From: Tamarix chinensis
Taxonomy: Eukaryota > Streptophyta > Magnoliopsida > Caryophyllales > Tamaricaceae
DNA length: 64,000 nt
Assembly (NCBI GenBank): GCA_030549775.1
Contig: CM060175.1
Coordinates: 68,415,245 to 68,479,244, forward strand
Direction: 5' to 3'
Each line of letters begins with the position of its first letter. Positions within the stretch are counted from its first letter, which is position 1. Made by a program: the position numbers and the translations under genes. The notes beneath the pieces were generated by a model, which worked only from the letters and a program-made list of their open reading frames with translations, was not told the DNA's origin and ran no database searches. This document shows positions 36,225 through 59,640 of this stretch, in pieces.

Positions 36225-39200
36225 AAAAAAAAACTAAATAAAAGAGATGTTTGAGATATAAGGGAATGGTCAAGACTCAGGGTGTATAACTAGGAAGGCA
36301 AGAAACATGGCTTTAATATGGGAAAATGATATTAACTCTAAAAGAATCTATGAATAGGCGAAGCTAGCCATAGTTCATTAGGCTGAATAAATGTTTATTA
36401 TATCTTTGAACTATAGGGACTAGGAAATCCCTAAATATAATTGATTAAAAAAACATGATCAAATCAAATGGTTTGACTAGGTACCAAGGTGCCTACTGGT
36501 ATAAAATTATCATACCTATAAAAAAAATTATATTAGACTAAAAAGATTGGGGTGGAACCGGTTTGACCCAGTACACCTTAAATGTTTTCATTTCAGGTAT
36601 AGAAAGAAATTCAAGAGTGAATGACCTAATTTGACTCATTTGAATAGATCAAATCAGGTTATACCAAACACCTTTTTGAATAAAAATAATTTTTAATCAA
36701 ACCATGGTCAAACCAGTTGGATTGTGTATCGGGACGTCCACCAAGCCGATTTAAGGTCTAATTTTGAAAAATTGCTCTATATTTCATCACCTTTAGAAGC
36801 TTATCCAGGGTGGGAATCCTTGTTTACTTTTCCTCATAGGAACTAGTATGTCCACTTTTGAGTTTAATAAAATAAAATAAAAATATATGTTATGCTTACA
36901 ATGCTTTAACTATCGATAGTGTTGGTTGTAGTGGGGGTGTATCCCTCCTTTGGAATAAAGATTTAGGCATCCAATTGATATCCATGTTTATACACCACAT
37001 AGATGTTAGATTAATGAACATGTTTCACATGATGAATGTTGATTTACTAGTTTCCATGGTTGATGTGAGACACCTTACTGTCATCTTTCACAGAAACTCC
37101 TTTGCAGCTTAAAGGTGCATAACAACTTACCTTGGTTGATTGATTGAGATTTAAGTGCGATACTTTATTATCATGAAAATTTGTGAGGTCCTCTCAAAGA
37201 TGAAATGCTTATCACTAACTTTCATGATGTAGTTGCATTACTGAGGGTATAGTGGCTACCTGTACACTTTCGATAATGGTGGAGTGGTGTGAACAATGTG
37301 TATTATCATCTAGATTGAGCCATGGAAAATTTGGGGTGGATTAGCTTGTTCTAGAGTATATGGTTTCTCACTTAGATAAAAAATGGTCGGATCATTAGAC
37401 AATCAAGATTTATGTGGACAAGAATGAGGGCTAGAATCATTCCAAGTTATTCTATTTTTAGTTTATGTGGATCACTCACCCATTTTGTGAGGGGATCATC
37501 GAATAATGTTAGAGTGATAGTGGATTGGTGAGGGAAGTAAATAGGTTGAATAAGATGATAAAATGCGCCCAACAACTAAAAGATTAGGATAGTATGTAAC
37601 ATAGAATAAACTAAAAAACTTTAATGGATGCCATCTTACACCATAATGCCTAGGTAAGATAAGGTATTGGTTGTGGGTTCTCAAACTGAGGTTGAAGCAA
37701 GAATAAGTGATGTGGAATCAAAGGGTTAAGGAGTGTAACATTCAAGAAGGCAATATAAACAACTCCTTTCTTCAATGTAATTATGCTCAAAGTAAATTTA
37801 ATAGGTTAAGGAGTTATTTGATGGGTGTGATCGATGGAGAGCCAAATAAAGAGAAATGGCATGGATAACGACTCATTATTTCACTACTCTTTTCACTAAG
37901 AGCCACCTAAGGGATAGTATGTCCTTTGATGGGTTAGATAGGCATGTTACGACATAAATGAATGAAATCTTGATTTAACCCTTTAAAAATAGAGACATTA
38001 ACCAAGTGCTATACCAAATGCATCCAACCAAGTCCCTTGGGTTGGATGGCATGTGTGCAATGTTTTTCTAGAAATAGCTACACATTATTGGCTTAGATTT
38101 TATATATCAAGAAGGTAGTTTGAGGGGGCATAAAATATCAAATATAGAAAAATATTAGATGATGGAGAGGGTTAAACTTTTCCAAGGTAAGAAAGGAAGT
38201 TCTTGTCAAATTGATACTTTAATTGATCCTCACTTATGCAATGAGTGTTTTTAGATATTCAAGAACACTTTGTGGCAATAGAATTGATGATTGCAAGGTT
38301 CTAGTGGAGAAATTCTAACTATAGGAGATAGGATGAAGGGATGTTGAATGAGTTATTCTTGATGGTGGATGATGAATGTGTCAAATCCATCCCATTATAC
38401 GGGGGACATAAAACAAACTTGAGAATGTGATTCTTTGATAAGGATAAGGAATATACTATTAGTTTGGCTTATCGTATGCTCATGGGGATTGAATATAATA
38501 AAGGTGTGGGTACCTCAAATGGTTTGGTTGGCTCCCTATGGACCAAAATTTGGTGTTTAAAAACTCTATTAAGGTTAACAACTTTTTTGGGGGATGTGGA
38601 TATGACATTTTTTTACCACCAAAAAGCTAGACAATAGAGGTATTGGTGGTTTAGCTATTGGTTGTTTTTCATCCAATATGAAACTATTGTTTATGTTGTA
38701 TTGAAATTTCTAGTTGCAAAGGATAGATGGAAGTAGTGTCTGATCCAACTAGATATGTGGGGCACCTACCGTAGTCTTAGTGATTAGTTCGAGCAAGTGA
38801 CAAAGATGGATAATTGGAACGTTGTGTGGCTTAGCACATTTTCATAGGTTATTTGGTGGGATCAGAATGATGAGGTCTTCAATGGATATGTTAAGCATGG
38901 CAGTGAGATTAGGTATTGCTTTAAGTCAATGTTAAGCCTTGTTTGGGAGGATAAAACCACAATGGGGATAAGGTGAATGAAGGTATATGGTCACCTTTGG
39001 TAGTTGGGAATGTTAAGATCAACATTTGCTTGGGACAAGGGGATTCATCTGGGGAGGTGATTGTAGGAGGGATATGGGCATGAGAACACCCAAAGAAGCT
39101 AAAGGAGAAACAATCCATGTGTTGCAGTAGGGATTAAAACATGGCTGGCAGGTAATAGAGATGAAAACAGGTTGCCTTAGCATTGTGGATAAGATCTCAA

Positions 39201-39400
39201 AAAAAATCGGCATGCAAGACAAGGGTTATGTTCATTATCCAAGATATTCTTCATGTTGCCTCATTGTTTTGAGGATTCTCTTAGAGCTATGTCCCTCAAT
39301 TTGTGAATAGTATAGCACAACCTATTACTAAACTTCACTCTAAAAATGTAGAAGACGTTTGGATCTCTTTTCTTTTGCATATTATTTTACCCCTTATTGC
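36225..39400 (+). pseudogene. LINE ORF2 (endonuclease, reverse transcriptase, RNase H), decayed
   Basis: Plus-strand frames give endonuclease pieces: IQLISMFIHHIDVRLM near 36970-37020 and a GDFNEIL-like stretch near 37140-37180. Reverse transcriptase follows, with VLYQMHPTKSLGLDGM (about 38010-38055). A zinc-binding RVT segment SLAYRMLMGIEYNK is near 38460-38500, and an RNase H-like tail with NVKINICLGQGDSSG lies near 39010-39050. This is the order of plant L1-type LINE ORF2. Stops are frequent and the palm catalytic box is not recognisable, so it is inactive. ORF1 lies at 30032-31311, beyond the solo LTR. Confidence 0.75.
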
Positions 39401-39494
39401 GCATAAATTAAGTAATGAATACTATTGCTTAATTTCCTTGTAATAATTCTCTTCACGTCTTCATAAATGTTCTATGCATATGATATTTATATCC

Positions 39495-39517
39495 TTGTGT
39501 GTGTGTGTGTGTGTGTG
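39495..39517. repeat. (GT)n microsatellite
   Basis: About 11 GT units between the LINE relic and the TIR element. Confidence 0.9.
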
Positions 39518-39519
39518 TA

Positions 39520-40379
39520 GGATTGAGGTCGGGTAGAAACTATTCCTATGATACATTCGTAAGAATGAAGTATAATCGTTTGATAAAAATAAATAAAAGA
39601 TCATGATTAATTATAAAAATAAAGAGTACTAACCTTTGTACCCTGTATCCCCTACCTCGCATGCTCTGTGTTTGAACTCGTCACCTTCTCTTGTGATAGT
39701 CCTTACCTTTCAACTCTGCATCCTTCTCCCATGATCATCCTTATCCCTTAATCCTTATCCTCTGATTGTCAATCTACATTTTAGAAGTCTGAGTGCTATA
39801 CTCAATAATAATAATAATAATAATTAAGTCTTGAAATGATGAACTTTAATCAGGAATACAAACTCTTTGTAAAGTCTAACTGCAAAACTAGATCTCAAAC
39901 AAATTTAAAAATCTAAATCCCTATGAAATGAGAAGCAAATTATCAATTTATGTTTTAGAAGCAATTCTATTCCAGAATAATGAATTGGAAAGAGAAATTA
40001 GCTTAATAGGAAAAAAACACCTCAACTCCATAGCTATAACTCTGAGAATGAGAGATGATTGAAACAGAGCTAGAAGGAGAGCTAAACTTGAAGGAATTCT
40101 ATGGTTTGAAGAAAGATGCAACTTGAAGGTTGATGAGACTAATGCTAGTAAAGACGCGGAGGAATGCCGATGAACTCTCATGGCGATGACCGACGAAGGT
40201 TGCAAATGTCGGCGACTTGTTGTAGTAGAAGGTAGAGGAACGGGAATGAATGGGGAAGCTTCAACATAAATAAGACTATTATACTCATTTTAATTGGAAC
40301 CGTTTATTTGAGCAATCTAACGGTCAAATATAGTTCCTATAATTGTATCATAAGAATAGTTTGTACCAGATCTTGAGCC
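39520..40379. mobile_element. Non-autonomous DNA transposon with about 37-bp TIRs
   Basis: Its ends are imperfect inverted repeats. The left reads GGATTGAGGTCGGGTAGAAA and the right, in reverse complement, GGCTCAAGATCTGGTACAAA; both continue into CTATTCYTATGATACA. TA lies outside each end (39518-39519 and 40380-40381) and may be the target duplication, but the flanks are TA- and GT-rich, so this is weak. The interior has a short (AAT)n tract at 39803-39825 and an open frame on the minus strand (39948-40205) that I do not recognise. No transposase is visible. Confidence 0.6.
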
Positions 40380-40381
40380 TA

Positions 40382-42489
40382 TATATATACATACATGCAT
40401 ACATATACATATACATACCTAATTACTATTTCTACCGTATATCAAGAAATATGAAATAAGATAATTAGAATAATTCACTTGCAATAGACTATGCTAAATA
40501 TACTTTTATGGATAAACTTTATATATAATTTTATATGGATCATATCTTAAGTTTCGTATGTCTATAATACATGCATACATATATAATACTTTATATTTAA
40601 ACTAATAATAGTCATATATTAACATCACCAAAAACTTTAAGATATTCTATGGATGTGGAAAATACACTCAAGTTTAGTGTATAATAATAGTCTTGTAGTT
40701 CTCAAAATTTTACGTAAGGTATTTTCTTTTTGATAGAATTGTTGGGTACTCCATTGCAACCTTTGAATTCCTTTAATAATTGTGCATTGTGTATGGAGTT
40801 TTTGCGAATATGTTTGGCACATATGAAACTAATTAACTTGCGTGAATATGGCGTTATGATAGAAAATTATGCATTAGAATTTTATATAAAGGAAAAATAT
40901 ATGCTAGAGTGGGTTTATGAATATTGTGTGTAGTTAGTCTCACTATACCTATCCCATGCAATCTAAGATGTTAGTCTACTTAATAATTGATACATCTACT
41001 TCAATTAATAATCTATTTCATATAAAATCAATAAGAAAGGGTAAATGTATTTAAAAATATACTTAATAGATGTATTTTAGCTCTATTAGATATACAATGC
41101 GAATCACAAAGTGAAACTCAAACACTATAATGTTATGGAGTACACTTTTGCAAAGATTGTAGATTTGTTTTTAGAGGAGAAAAGATCATAGAGTATGTAC
41201 TCTCTACATTGAATTCTTTAAAAGCTTGTGTATTATGTACAAATTATTCTCTCTCTACTTTGAAATCTATGAAAGATTGTGCTTTATGTACAAAATTTTT
41301 GCAAATATTTTCATACATACGGAACTAGTTCATTATGCTGATAGCAAAATGTTATGACAAAAATTCTATATGAAGAAAATAATTAGCTAGAGAGAGTGTA
41401 GGAGTTGTGTGCCTATTCTTACAATTCCTACTATGTGTAGTGTATGATATCAGTTCACCTCTAGATGTGAAATACTAATGCACCAACTCTAACAAATAGT
41501 GTCTTGTGTATAAAAGTAACGGGAAAAAGTAAGTTTGTATAAAGATATACTTAGTAGTTTTGAACTTTGTTGATTGTCATGTTATGGTGCAAAATGTAAA
41601 TTATATGGTACATTATGGCGACGTGCCACTACCAAGTTAGTGTTGGGTACTTGGGTGACACATAATATGACAATATTTCATTCTTCATGTATAGCTTTTT
41701 TTATGCCTTCATTGGTAGTCATCAAGTATGACTATGACAATTATTGTACTAATCACCAAATATACAATTATAATAATTTAATTTAATTGTGAAAACCATC
41801 AAGCATTATTTATGACATTGTAATCAACTTTTATATACAATTAAAATCATGATGTAATATTATATTCATTACCACTAGTAGTCTCTAATATATAAAGTAA
41901 TAAGAAAAGGCAATTTGCCAAAAATACATCCAACGAGTGCTATTTAACTCTTAGAGCATCCACATCAATTTGTATTTTTAGGTTAAATTATAAATTCAAT
42001 GTGTTTAAATTTATTCAAGATCAAATAGAAGCTATAACTACATTTTGATTTTGGAAGCACATGTAAAAAAATATCAACCCCCTTTGAGAGTTTGAAATTT
42101 TGTGTGGAGATGTTGTCATACCTTGCCGACATTAGAGATGCTTAAGGAGAAGACCATTAGGGGATAGATGTATCACAAAGCATTTAAATAATATGAAATA
42201 GATATTCATGCCACACTTTGATGTCCTAGTGTAAAAAAATAAAAATATATAAAAAATAAAAAGAAGAAGAGAGAATAAGAAGAAAGAGTTGGAACTTTAT
42301 GGGTGTTGAGCTGAAAGGAGAAAATGGCAACTTGCAAGTTGCAAGAATGGTTTGATGAGATGTGCCTATGAGACACCACTAGTGCTACTCACTTAGTACT
42401 TTTGCATGGGAAATCTAGCGAGCCCAAAATGATGATGGATTCCATGTGATAGTGAAAGATAGAAAGTAATTATGAGATTATGTTGAAGA
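40382..42489. other. AT-rich spacer with degenerate internal repeats
   Basis: No gene is recognised. A segment at about 40775-40900 (around TTTTTGCGAATATGTTTGGC) resembles 41275-41400 (TTTTTGCAAATATTTTCATA), suggesting an old internal duplication. The open frames at 40730-40933 and 41574-41786 show no family features. Confidence 0.4.
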
Positions 42490-43040
42490 AACCTTTAACG
42501 TCTCTTAGGAGGATAAAAAGAGTTCAACAATTCAAGTAACAAAGTTAAATTGGATGCCATTGCTAGTGGATACGCTAAAAATTTAACAGACACAAAATAC
42601 CTAGGGTGTTGGATTTGTCTATCGGGACTATATTGGCCAAGTTTTGCTTGTAGGCCATAAGCAGTGGGTGTTGTATTTGTTACACTGAGATCAATCACAA
42701 GTTGTGGGCGGAGAAATATAACCATAGTCGGATCACAAGACTCAGGTTTATAAACTCAAAAGAAGAAGCAGTGGACAAAATTGAGCTACTTTATTGATTT
42801 GATACATCCTAGAGATAACAAGTCTTTATCTAAGTTTAACTTTGAATTTTGCTACTACATTAGCCAACAATGTAGCTCATTTGATTACAAATTTTGTATG
42901 TGATGATGTGGAGAATGTTTGGTTTCATGATCTTCCCACTTATTCAATTACAATTTTATCTATGATGATGTGGAGAATGTTTGGTTTTATGATCGTCCTA
43001 CATTTTATTTTACCAATTATTGCCCACAAAATAAAAGCAC
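42490..43040 (+). pseudogene. LINE 3' relic (RNase H domain)
   Basis: Frames on the plus strand give GVGFVYRDYIGQVLL (about 42602-42645) and FATTLANNVAHLITNFVC (about 42847-42900), ending ENVWFHDLP. This matches the RNase H end of plant LINE ORF2, whose last part reads N.VAH.LA..A....VW...P. It differs from the tail at 39000-39400, so it is a separate, 5'-truncated copy. A partial tandem repeat of the last segment lies at about 42953-43020. Confidence 0.6.
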
Positions 43041-44451
43041 ACTTATTTAATGACACCTTGAGTTTCTTATACGCACTATGTGATCTAAAGGTGGGCCCTG
43101 ATTCTACTTTAGCCATTCCTTTTATTCTTTAATCATTGATTTTAGCCTACCTTAGAGAGTGTGTGAGGATAATGTTATGTATATATTTTAAAAACTATGC
43201 AATAGTTACTTTTCATTAACATAATAAATTAACAACGATAATAAAAAAAAGGCTATAAATATTAATGGTTTCTTTGGTTTGGGGTGTGGGGTTAATGGAA
43301 GTGAACTAATTGATTCACTCCATTTGGAAACGTATTTTGTTAACCTCAACCAGGTAAATCGAGGTTAAAGTTTCACCTTCGTTCACCCCAGTTAACCTTA
43401 TTTTTGTTAACCTCTAATTTTGAGGGTAATAGAGGTGAATGAAAACAAAAATAAGCATATTTTATACTTTCACCTCAATCAAAATATAATTTTTAAAACA
43501 TTCACCCATTTCACTCAATATAGGTTAATATAATCCAAACAATATTTTATAGCATTTAATTTGATTTATCTTTATTTCCTTCATCTAGATTAATACTTAA
43601 TATTTACCCTCACCTCAATTTACCCCAATATAAATGGATCATAATGTTGAAGTATAACTATTTAAAAAATTATATATTGTTATTTTAAATATTTATTTTT
43701 ATAATACCAAAAAAATTAAGTACCATAATTATTTTTTTAAAATAATTTATAAATTTATATTTAACTAAATATATTATCTAAATTTTTTTATTGGCACATA
43801 TTGATTAAAATAGATAAATGGTTAAATAAATTGAAGTGTGGTGATAAAAGATGAAATTTATAAAAATAGAATAGAAATTTAAATTTAATATCAATGATGT
43901 GGAATATATAATTAAATTTAGTTGAAATTGATAAATGTAGAAGCCATAAGAGAACAACTAAGCCCCCATTTGGTATTACTTATTTTTAATAATTACTTTT
44001 AGATAAACACTACTCTTATAAAATTACTTTTCAAAAATTACTTTGGTAAGTAAAATATTTTTTATTTTTACTTTTTTTTGTATAAGTAATTAATACTAAA
44101 AAACTACTTATTGTATTTTATTAGTGTTTGGTTTCATTTTTCTACAAATTTACTTTTTATTTTCCATCTTTAATTTTTATCTTTCTATATCTATATCTTT
44201 TAGTAATAATTATTATATAAACTCTTTAGTATTAAACAATAAAAATCATATGAATCATAAAAAATATAAAAAGTATAAATATATTATAAAGCACTAAAAA
44301 TTCTAAAATTATTAAAAAAATTATGAAAAATCACTAAAAACATTTTATAAAATTTACTAACATCTAAAATTCAAATAGTAACAATGATCGAAGTTTATAT
44401 TATGCAATGAACATTTTTGTATTCATTATAAACATCGTAAAATCAAATAGC
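43041..44451. other. AT-rich spacer
   Basis: No gene is visible. About 43270-43640 is rich in GAGGTGAA and TTCACCTC motifs in both orientations, and may be a decayed MITE, though I could not define ends. CCCCCATTTGGTATTACTTA near 43966 resembles a PIF/Harbinger terminus and may be the left end of the element to the right. Confidence 0.35.
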
Positions 44452-45681
44452 TCAATGACATGCATGATAAATATCATCTATAACCCTACACAGTATTATT
44501 TCCACTTCCCTAGCAACTATATCCTCTACATGTTGTCCAACATTCCTATTCATATTATTTTCTTCATATATTTCTCTACTATAAAAATCATCAAATAATA
44601 TATCACTCATTCCATTCAATCTAATAAAATTGTGGATTGTCATTGTTGCAGTGACAATGAACATTTTTTGTTCCAAACTATAATTTGGCATCTACTTTAA
44701 GATGGAAAAATTAGCTTTTAAAATACTAAAGCAATGCTCAATCACATTTCACACTGATGAGTATAAATGATTTAATAACTCATCTTTTCCTTATGGATAG
44801 CCAACTCTTTGAAAACTGAATAGATGATACCTTGTATCCTTGAATGGAACAAGATATCCATATGTATTGGGATAACCCGAATCAACCACATAATATTTAC
44901 CTACATAAAATGTTAGTTTATATTATTCAACTATAATATTTTATACTTAATATATAAATTAATATTCTGTTTACCTCGAGGAGGATGAGGAAATTTTTTG
45001 TTGGGATCTCGAATACAGTGTTGGAATATTCGAGAATCATGAGCTGACCCTTCCCATCCAGCTTCTACAAATGTGAACAACATATCAAAACAACAAATTG
45101 TCATAATATTTTAGGAACACACTCCTTTATGATTACGATAGAGCGTTTGTTCATTCTTTGGAATACAAGAATTGATATGTGTTTCATCTATTACTCATAC
45201 ACAATCTTTAAAATAAGGCAAATGTCTCAAATCGTTTATGATCGCATAAAGGACCTCTTCAAGGCTTCAATGAGGCCATATATTTTTACCAGCAATATTT
45301 GATATAGCAATTAAAACCTCATTGAAATATCCACTAATGGTCTCTCTAGATTATTGAAATCAATCTTGCATAACTCTATTACTTTCATTGCGACCAATTG
45401 TATATAAAAAGAATGCCAATTATTCTTCAACAATCACATTATAAGTATCACCTAACAACCTCATTGATCTTAAAAAACTTGATAACCTAACAAAAGAATC
45501 CTTCTTCGTTCTAAATTTTTTTTAACATAGATTATCATGGTTATTTAATATATGCCGGACAAACTGATGACCTATTTTAGAAGAATCCAAACAAACTTGC
45601 TTCTCAATAGATATCTTCCTTCTCTTTCACAAATGTCGTGGTACAAATAAAAGTAGTAGTAGTCTTTTTTCGATCATTCAT
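44452..45681 (-). pseudogene. PIF/Harbinger transposase (DDE Tnp4), decayed
   Basis: The minus strand reads from a likely ATG at 45681. Segments seen are FVRLSSFLRSMRLLGDT (about 45450-45500), the first catalytic aspartate in VIDETHINSC (about 45170-45200), and the second in WEGSAHDSRIF near 45025-45060. Then VVDSGYPNTYGYLVPFKDTR and the glutamate in NVIEHCFSILK near 44730-44760, ending in QKMFIVTATMTIHNFIR. This is the catalytic order of Harbinger DDE nucleases. Several stops and frame changes inactivate it. Confidence 0.85.
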
Positions 45682-46141
45682 CTATTCAAGATCAAGGTAT
45701 CACTTGTATTATACATACACCCAATATATATTGCATTAATAATAATGCATAAAATATAATCTTATATCACATTAAAATCTAATTCAAATTATATACAACA
45801 AATAATATTTACACTTTTCATTAAAGAACATGAATACTTCAAAGCCAATTCAAGCAAATATGATATGCATTTGATTGATTGGCTAAAGTTTATAAAATTT
45901 AGACCATTTAAGGAATGGATGATATAGCTGAAGAATAAATATAATCTTTCAAGAATGAACAACTAAAAGTAGTAATTTCACATATAATATTACCCATTCT
46001 AAAATATTAAGAGTTACAACTCAATACAATTACATAAGGTTAACATAAACAAGGGAAATTATATCCTAACTTCCCATATCAATTATTAGATGGATCTATT
46101 AAAGCTTTCAACCAAACATTACATTTTTGGGGAACCATATA
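45682..46141. other. Spacer between the two Harbinger ORFs
   Basis: AT-rich and without coding signals. Autonomous PIF/Harbinger elements normally carry two separate genes, so this is probably internal element sequence. Confidence 0.45.
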
Positions 46142-46940
46142 CATCTATATGTCTCTGTTATTAGGATCCTTAAAATCACGATTAGTGAGGATAAATAACT
46201 CATCAGAAATTTCATCAACCATGACATTTAGAATATCTAAGCATTTTTTTATGGTGGGCGTTGTTGAAGATTGAGGTATTGGCAAAGGAGGATCGTCGTT
46301 TCTCTCAAATGCTAATTTGCATAATTGTAGCAACTTATTATTAAGTTTGTCACTAGTTGATTCCATTCTCCTATGAAAACTAGATTGTTGACTCTTAGAA
46401 TACTTCTTGCTTGACTTTTCTTTTTTATCTGACACACCATATGAATCACTAGAATCATGGCTTTTAATCTCAATGACTTTTTGGGATTTAAAAGGATCCA
46501 CACTGCTTGTCCTTAATTCTTTATCATCCTTATCAAAACTCGGATGAATCCCTTGAGATGGAGCCCATGAATGTTCTCCGGTTGCATGAGTACCACCAAA
46601 TATTAATAGAAATTCATCTAAATGGGCAATTAGCTTATTGCAAAAGTACTTACAACTTGGGTTTTGCTAGAATAAAAAAAATTGAAATTATTGCATACTA
46701 TGGATCATAATTACAAAAAATATATGTAATTTTTTTATAACTATAATTTACCTGAATAAATGTCTTCCATCTATCCTTCCCACAAGTGACTGGGTCTCTT
46801 CCAAACAAGCCTAATTGACGATATAATTGGAGGGATTATATTTGATACATCAGTGTAAATGCACTTATATAGTGGAAGCTTAAATAATTACCATGTCATG
46901 ATGCTTGCACTAGATGTCATACACGATGATGTTACAACAT
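46142..46940 (-). pseudogene. PIF/Harbinger ORF1 (Myb/SANT-like DNA-binding partner), decayed
   Basis: On the minus strand, a SANT/Myb-like remnant VTCGKDRWKTF lies near 46770-46800. HATGEHSWAPSQGIHPSFDK follows at about 46530-46590. A lysine/serine-rich linker and a C-terminal helix region (KKCLDILNVMVDEISDEL then a FKDPNNRDI end) run through 46145-46260. This is the layout of the Myb-like partner that Harbinger transposases need for nuclear entry and DNA binding. The 118-codon frame at 46145-46501 is only its C-terminal half. Confidence 0.7.
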
Positions 46941-48067
46941 TTTTTGTTCGCTCTTTCAGTGTTTGCTTCTACTGCCTCTGCCGATAATCATTAAGTATAA
47001 ATATTGTATGAATAATAAGATGTCAAATCTAATGGATCAAACGTAAGATCTTTAGTTTTGAAAACATATTCATTATCCATTGATGCATACAATTATTTTC
47101 TATCTTTCTTAATTTTCTTTTTCTCTATATAACACATTCGATTATATGATATTTTATGTTTTTAAGCTAAAGTAACATTTTTACATAATATAGTTTTTTA
47201 GGTTAGACAATATTCGCCAGAAATAGTTAAAAGTTTGAATTCACTTACTTTTTTACGAGTTAATTTAAATTTAATTGTAGTTCTACTTGATCGATATTTT
47301 ATTAATAGATTGTCCTGTTTGTATAACATTTAATTAATATTAAGTTAAATACTTAAATGAATAATTAATCAAGCTAAAAACTTAAATAAGTTGATTTAAT
47401 TTAATTTTTAATTCAACTGAATAATCAAATGAATCAATTAATTTAATGAATTGAATCATGATAAACAAATAATTTTAATTTATTTATGTTAAATGAATCG
47501 AGCCAAATAGTTTACAAATCTTTTTCAGCCAGAATTATTTAACTCATTTTGAATTCTAGCTTAATTTTTTTCCCTAAACTCGAGTTGAGAAAAATTTAAC
47601 TCAATTTAACTTATCAATAATTTTATTATTTATACTAAGGATGAAGTTAACACCAATGTTTTATTTTTTACAGAGAATGTGACTTTTTTGATTTTTTATA
47701 CGTGGCATCCAGATTTGCCTTATATAAGCATTATTTGTTATAAGGTATAATAACTCAATGTCAAAACACCACCATATATGTAAACTTGTAAAAGTAGGGC
47801 TAATTCTCCTCTATTTATATTTATAATTTACTAGATTAAATTACATATAATTTAATTATAAAATTTTTGATAACAATAAAAATATATAAAATTAATGATA
47901 ATTATAGTAACCATATTGCTACTATTAGTAGAACAATGTTAATTATATAATTATGATATTTAATTCGAAATTTTAATTCAGCTCATATTAAATCATTTTA
48001 TTTGTCCGGCATTAAAAATGAACCGGAACCGCTACCCTACGTGATCCGTTTCCTATCGGCCCGGATC
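46941..48067. other. AT-rich spacer upstream of PRP8
   Basis: No gene is seen. Base composition changes sharply from AT-rich to GC-richer near 48000, where the PRP8 promoter and leader begin. The right terminus of the Harbinger element should lie here, but I could not find an inverted copy of its left end. Confidence 0.4.
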
Positions 48068-48075
48068 TTTATAAG
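48068..48075 (+). promoter_or_regulatory. Possible TATA box of PRP8
   Basis: TTTATAAG lies in a GC-richer stretch about 360 bases before the PRP8 start codon. The position is plausible for a leader of roughly 330 bases, but nothing else confirms it. Confidence 0.35.
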
Positions 48076-48434
48076 CGGTCGAAAAAAGTCGGTGGGCGGC
48101 TCAACCGTGAGACTGTGGGAGCCAATCTCAAGTCTCAACCGCCTCAGCTCACAGCTGACCGGTGCCCGGCTCCCTCCTTCAAAATCTGGACCTGTTTAGG
48201 CACCAGTTCTTCTCCCAAGTCGCTCTCCTGCGTGAGGTTGGTAGGGAGTGCGTTTCCGTCTTCGTTTTCCCTCTTCTCTGCTACAGTAAAACTCGAATTC
48301 TTATGAAGTCTAAACCGGGAAGTAATTTTGCAATAGGTTAGCTTGCTGGGATCTCACTTGCAACCGTAGAGAGAACAACACTTCTGTTGTAGGCTACTAA
48401 GCAAAGGTTTTAGGGTTTTTGCAATCATAAAACT

Positions 48435-58932
<10,498 letters not shown>

Positions 58933-59218
58933 GCAGCTTGTAGTAATTGCCCGACTTGCCTGTTTGTTGTATAAGGTGGCCTTTTCACAGGTGTCTTCAG
59001 TTTTGATAATCGTGAAGTCGGGCGATTGTGGTTAACTACTTTCAACAGAAATTGTACATAGACTTGCAGCACAAAAAATGTACGCCGCCCTAAGCAATTT
59101 GCGGTTTTGATTTTCTTTCAGCGTCGAATGTAATTTTATGTGTGTATTCTTGATCGCCTCGAGCGACAGGTTATAAATCATCTTTGCTTAGCATATACAA
59201 TTTTCTTAGTACTTACTA

Positions 59219-59224
59219 AATAAA
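59219..59224 (+). terminator. Possible polyadenylation signal, PRP8
   Basis: AATAAA 287 bases after the PRP8 stop. Plant signals are variable, so processing may occur earlier. Confidence 0.3.
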
Positions 59225-59283
59225 CATTTGCCAACACTCGAGTAAACTCGAGCCTAAAAAGAACGAAGTTTAGAGTACTAAAC

Positions 59284-59284
<1 letters not shown>

Positions 59285-59332
<48 letters not shown>
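59285..59332. repeat. Compound (AT)9(AG)15 microsatellite
   Basis: A pure AT run (59285-59302) passes directly into a pure AG run (59303-59332). Confidence 0.95.
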
Positions 59333-59337
<5 letters not shown>

Positions 59338-59339
59338 AT

Positions 59340-59640
59340 GTAAGAAGAGTACTCTATTAAAAGTTAGAAGAGATAGCTATACTTGATAGATAGCGGGAGC
59401 AAACATGTTTTTTTAATAGGTTGTAAGATCCTCTACTTCTTTCATGTAAAATGGAAGAATTTAGATTTCAATTAATGCTTTCCACTTTAGAGGCTTCCAT
59501 CTATATAGGTTATTTTGTAACAATTCTACAGAATATTCATAGAAGAATTAACATGTTTATATTAGAGTTTATATAAATCTAGAGTGATCTAGAACATTTT
59601 AAATAAAATTTTTAAAAACAAGTAGGGTGCGGCATTTTCT
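59340..59640 (-). mobile_element. 3' LTR of gypsy element 2 (approximate)
   Basis: On the minus strand, sequence starting near TGCCGCACCCTACTTG (about 59638) and running through TCTAGATCACTCTAGA-like motifs resembles the short LTR start of gypsy element 1. It follows directly after the integrase end. The outer limit is a guess. Confidence 0.45.

Larger units (their letters stand above)
58933..59339. other. PRP8 3' region
   Basis: Likely 3' untranslated region followed by spacer. There is a TGTA-rich stretch near 59125-59145, and a candidate AATAAA signal at 59219-59224. It is followed by a compound (AT)n(AG)n microsatellite. Confidence 0.5.

Noticed and set aside
43270..43640. A MITE with terminal inverted repeats
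   Set aside because: Inverted motifs are present, but I could not define matching ends or a target duplication.
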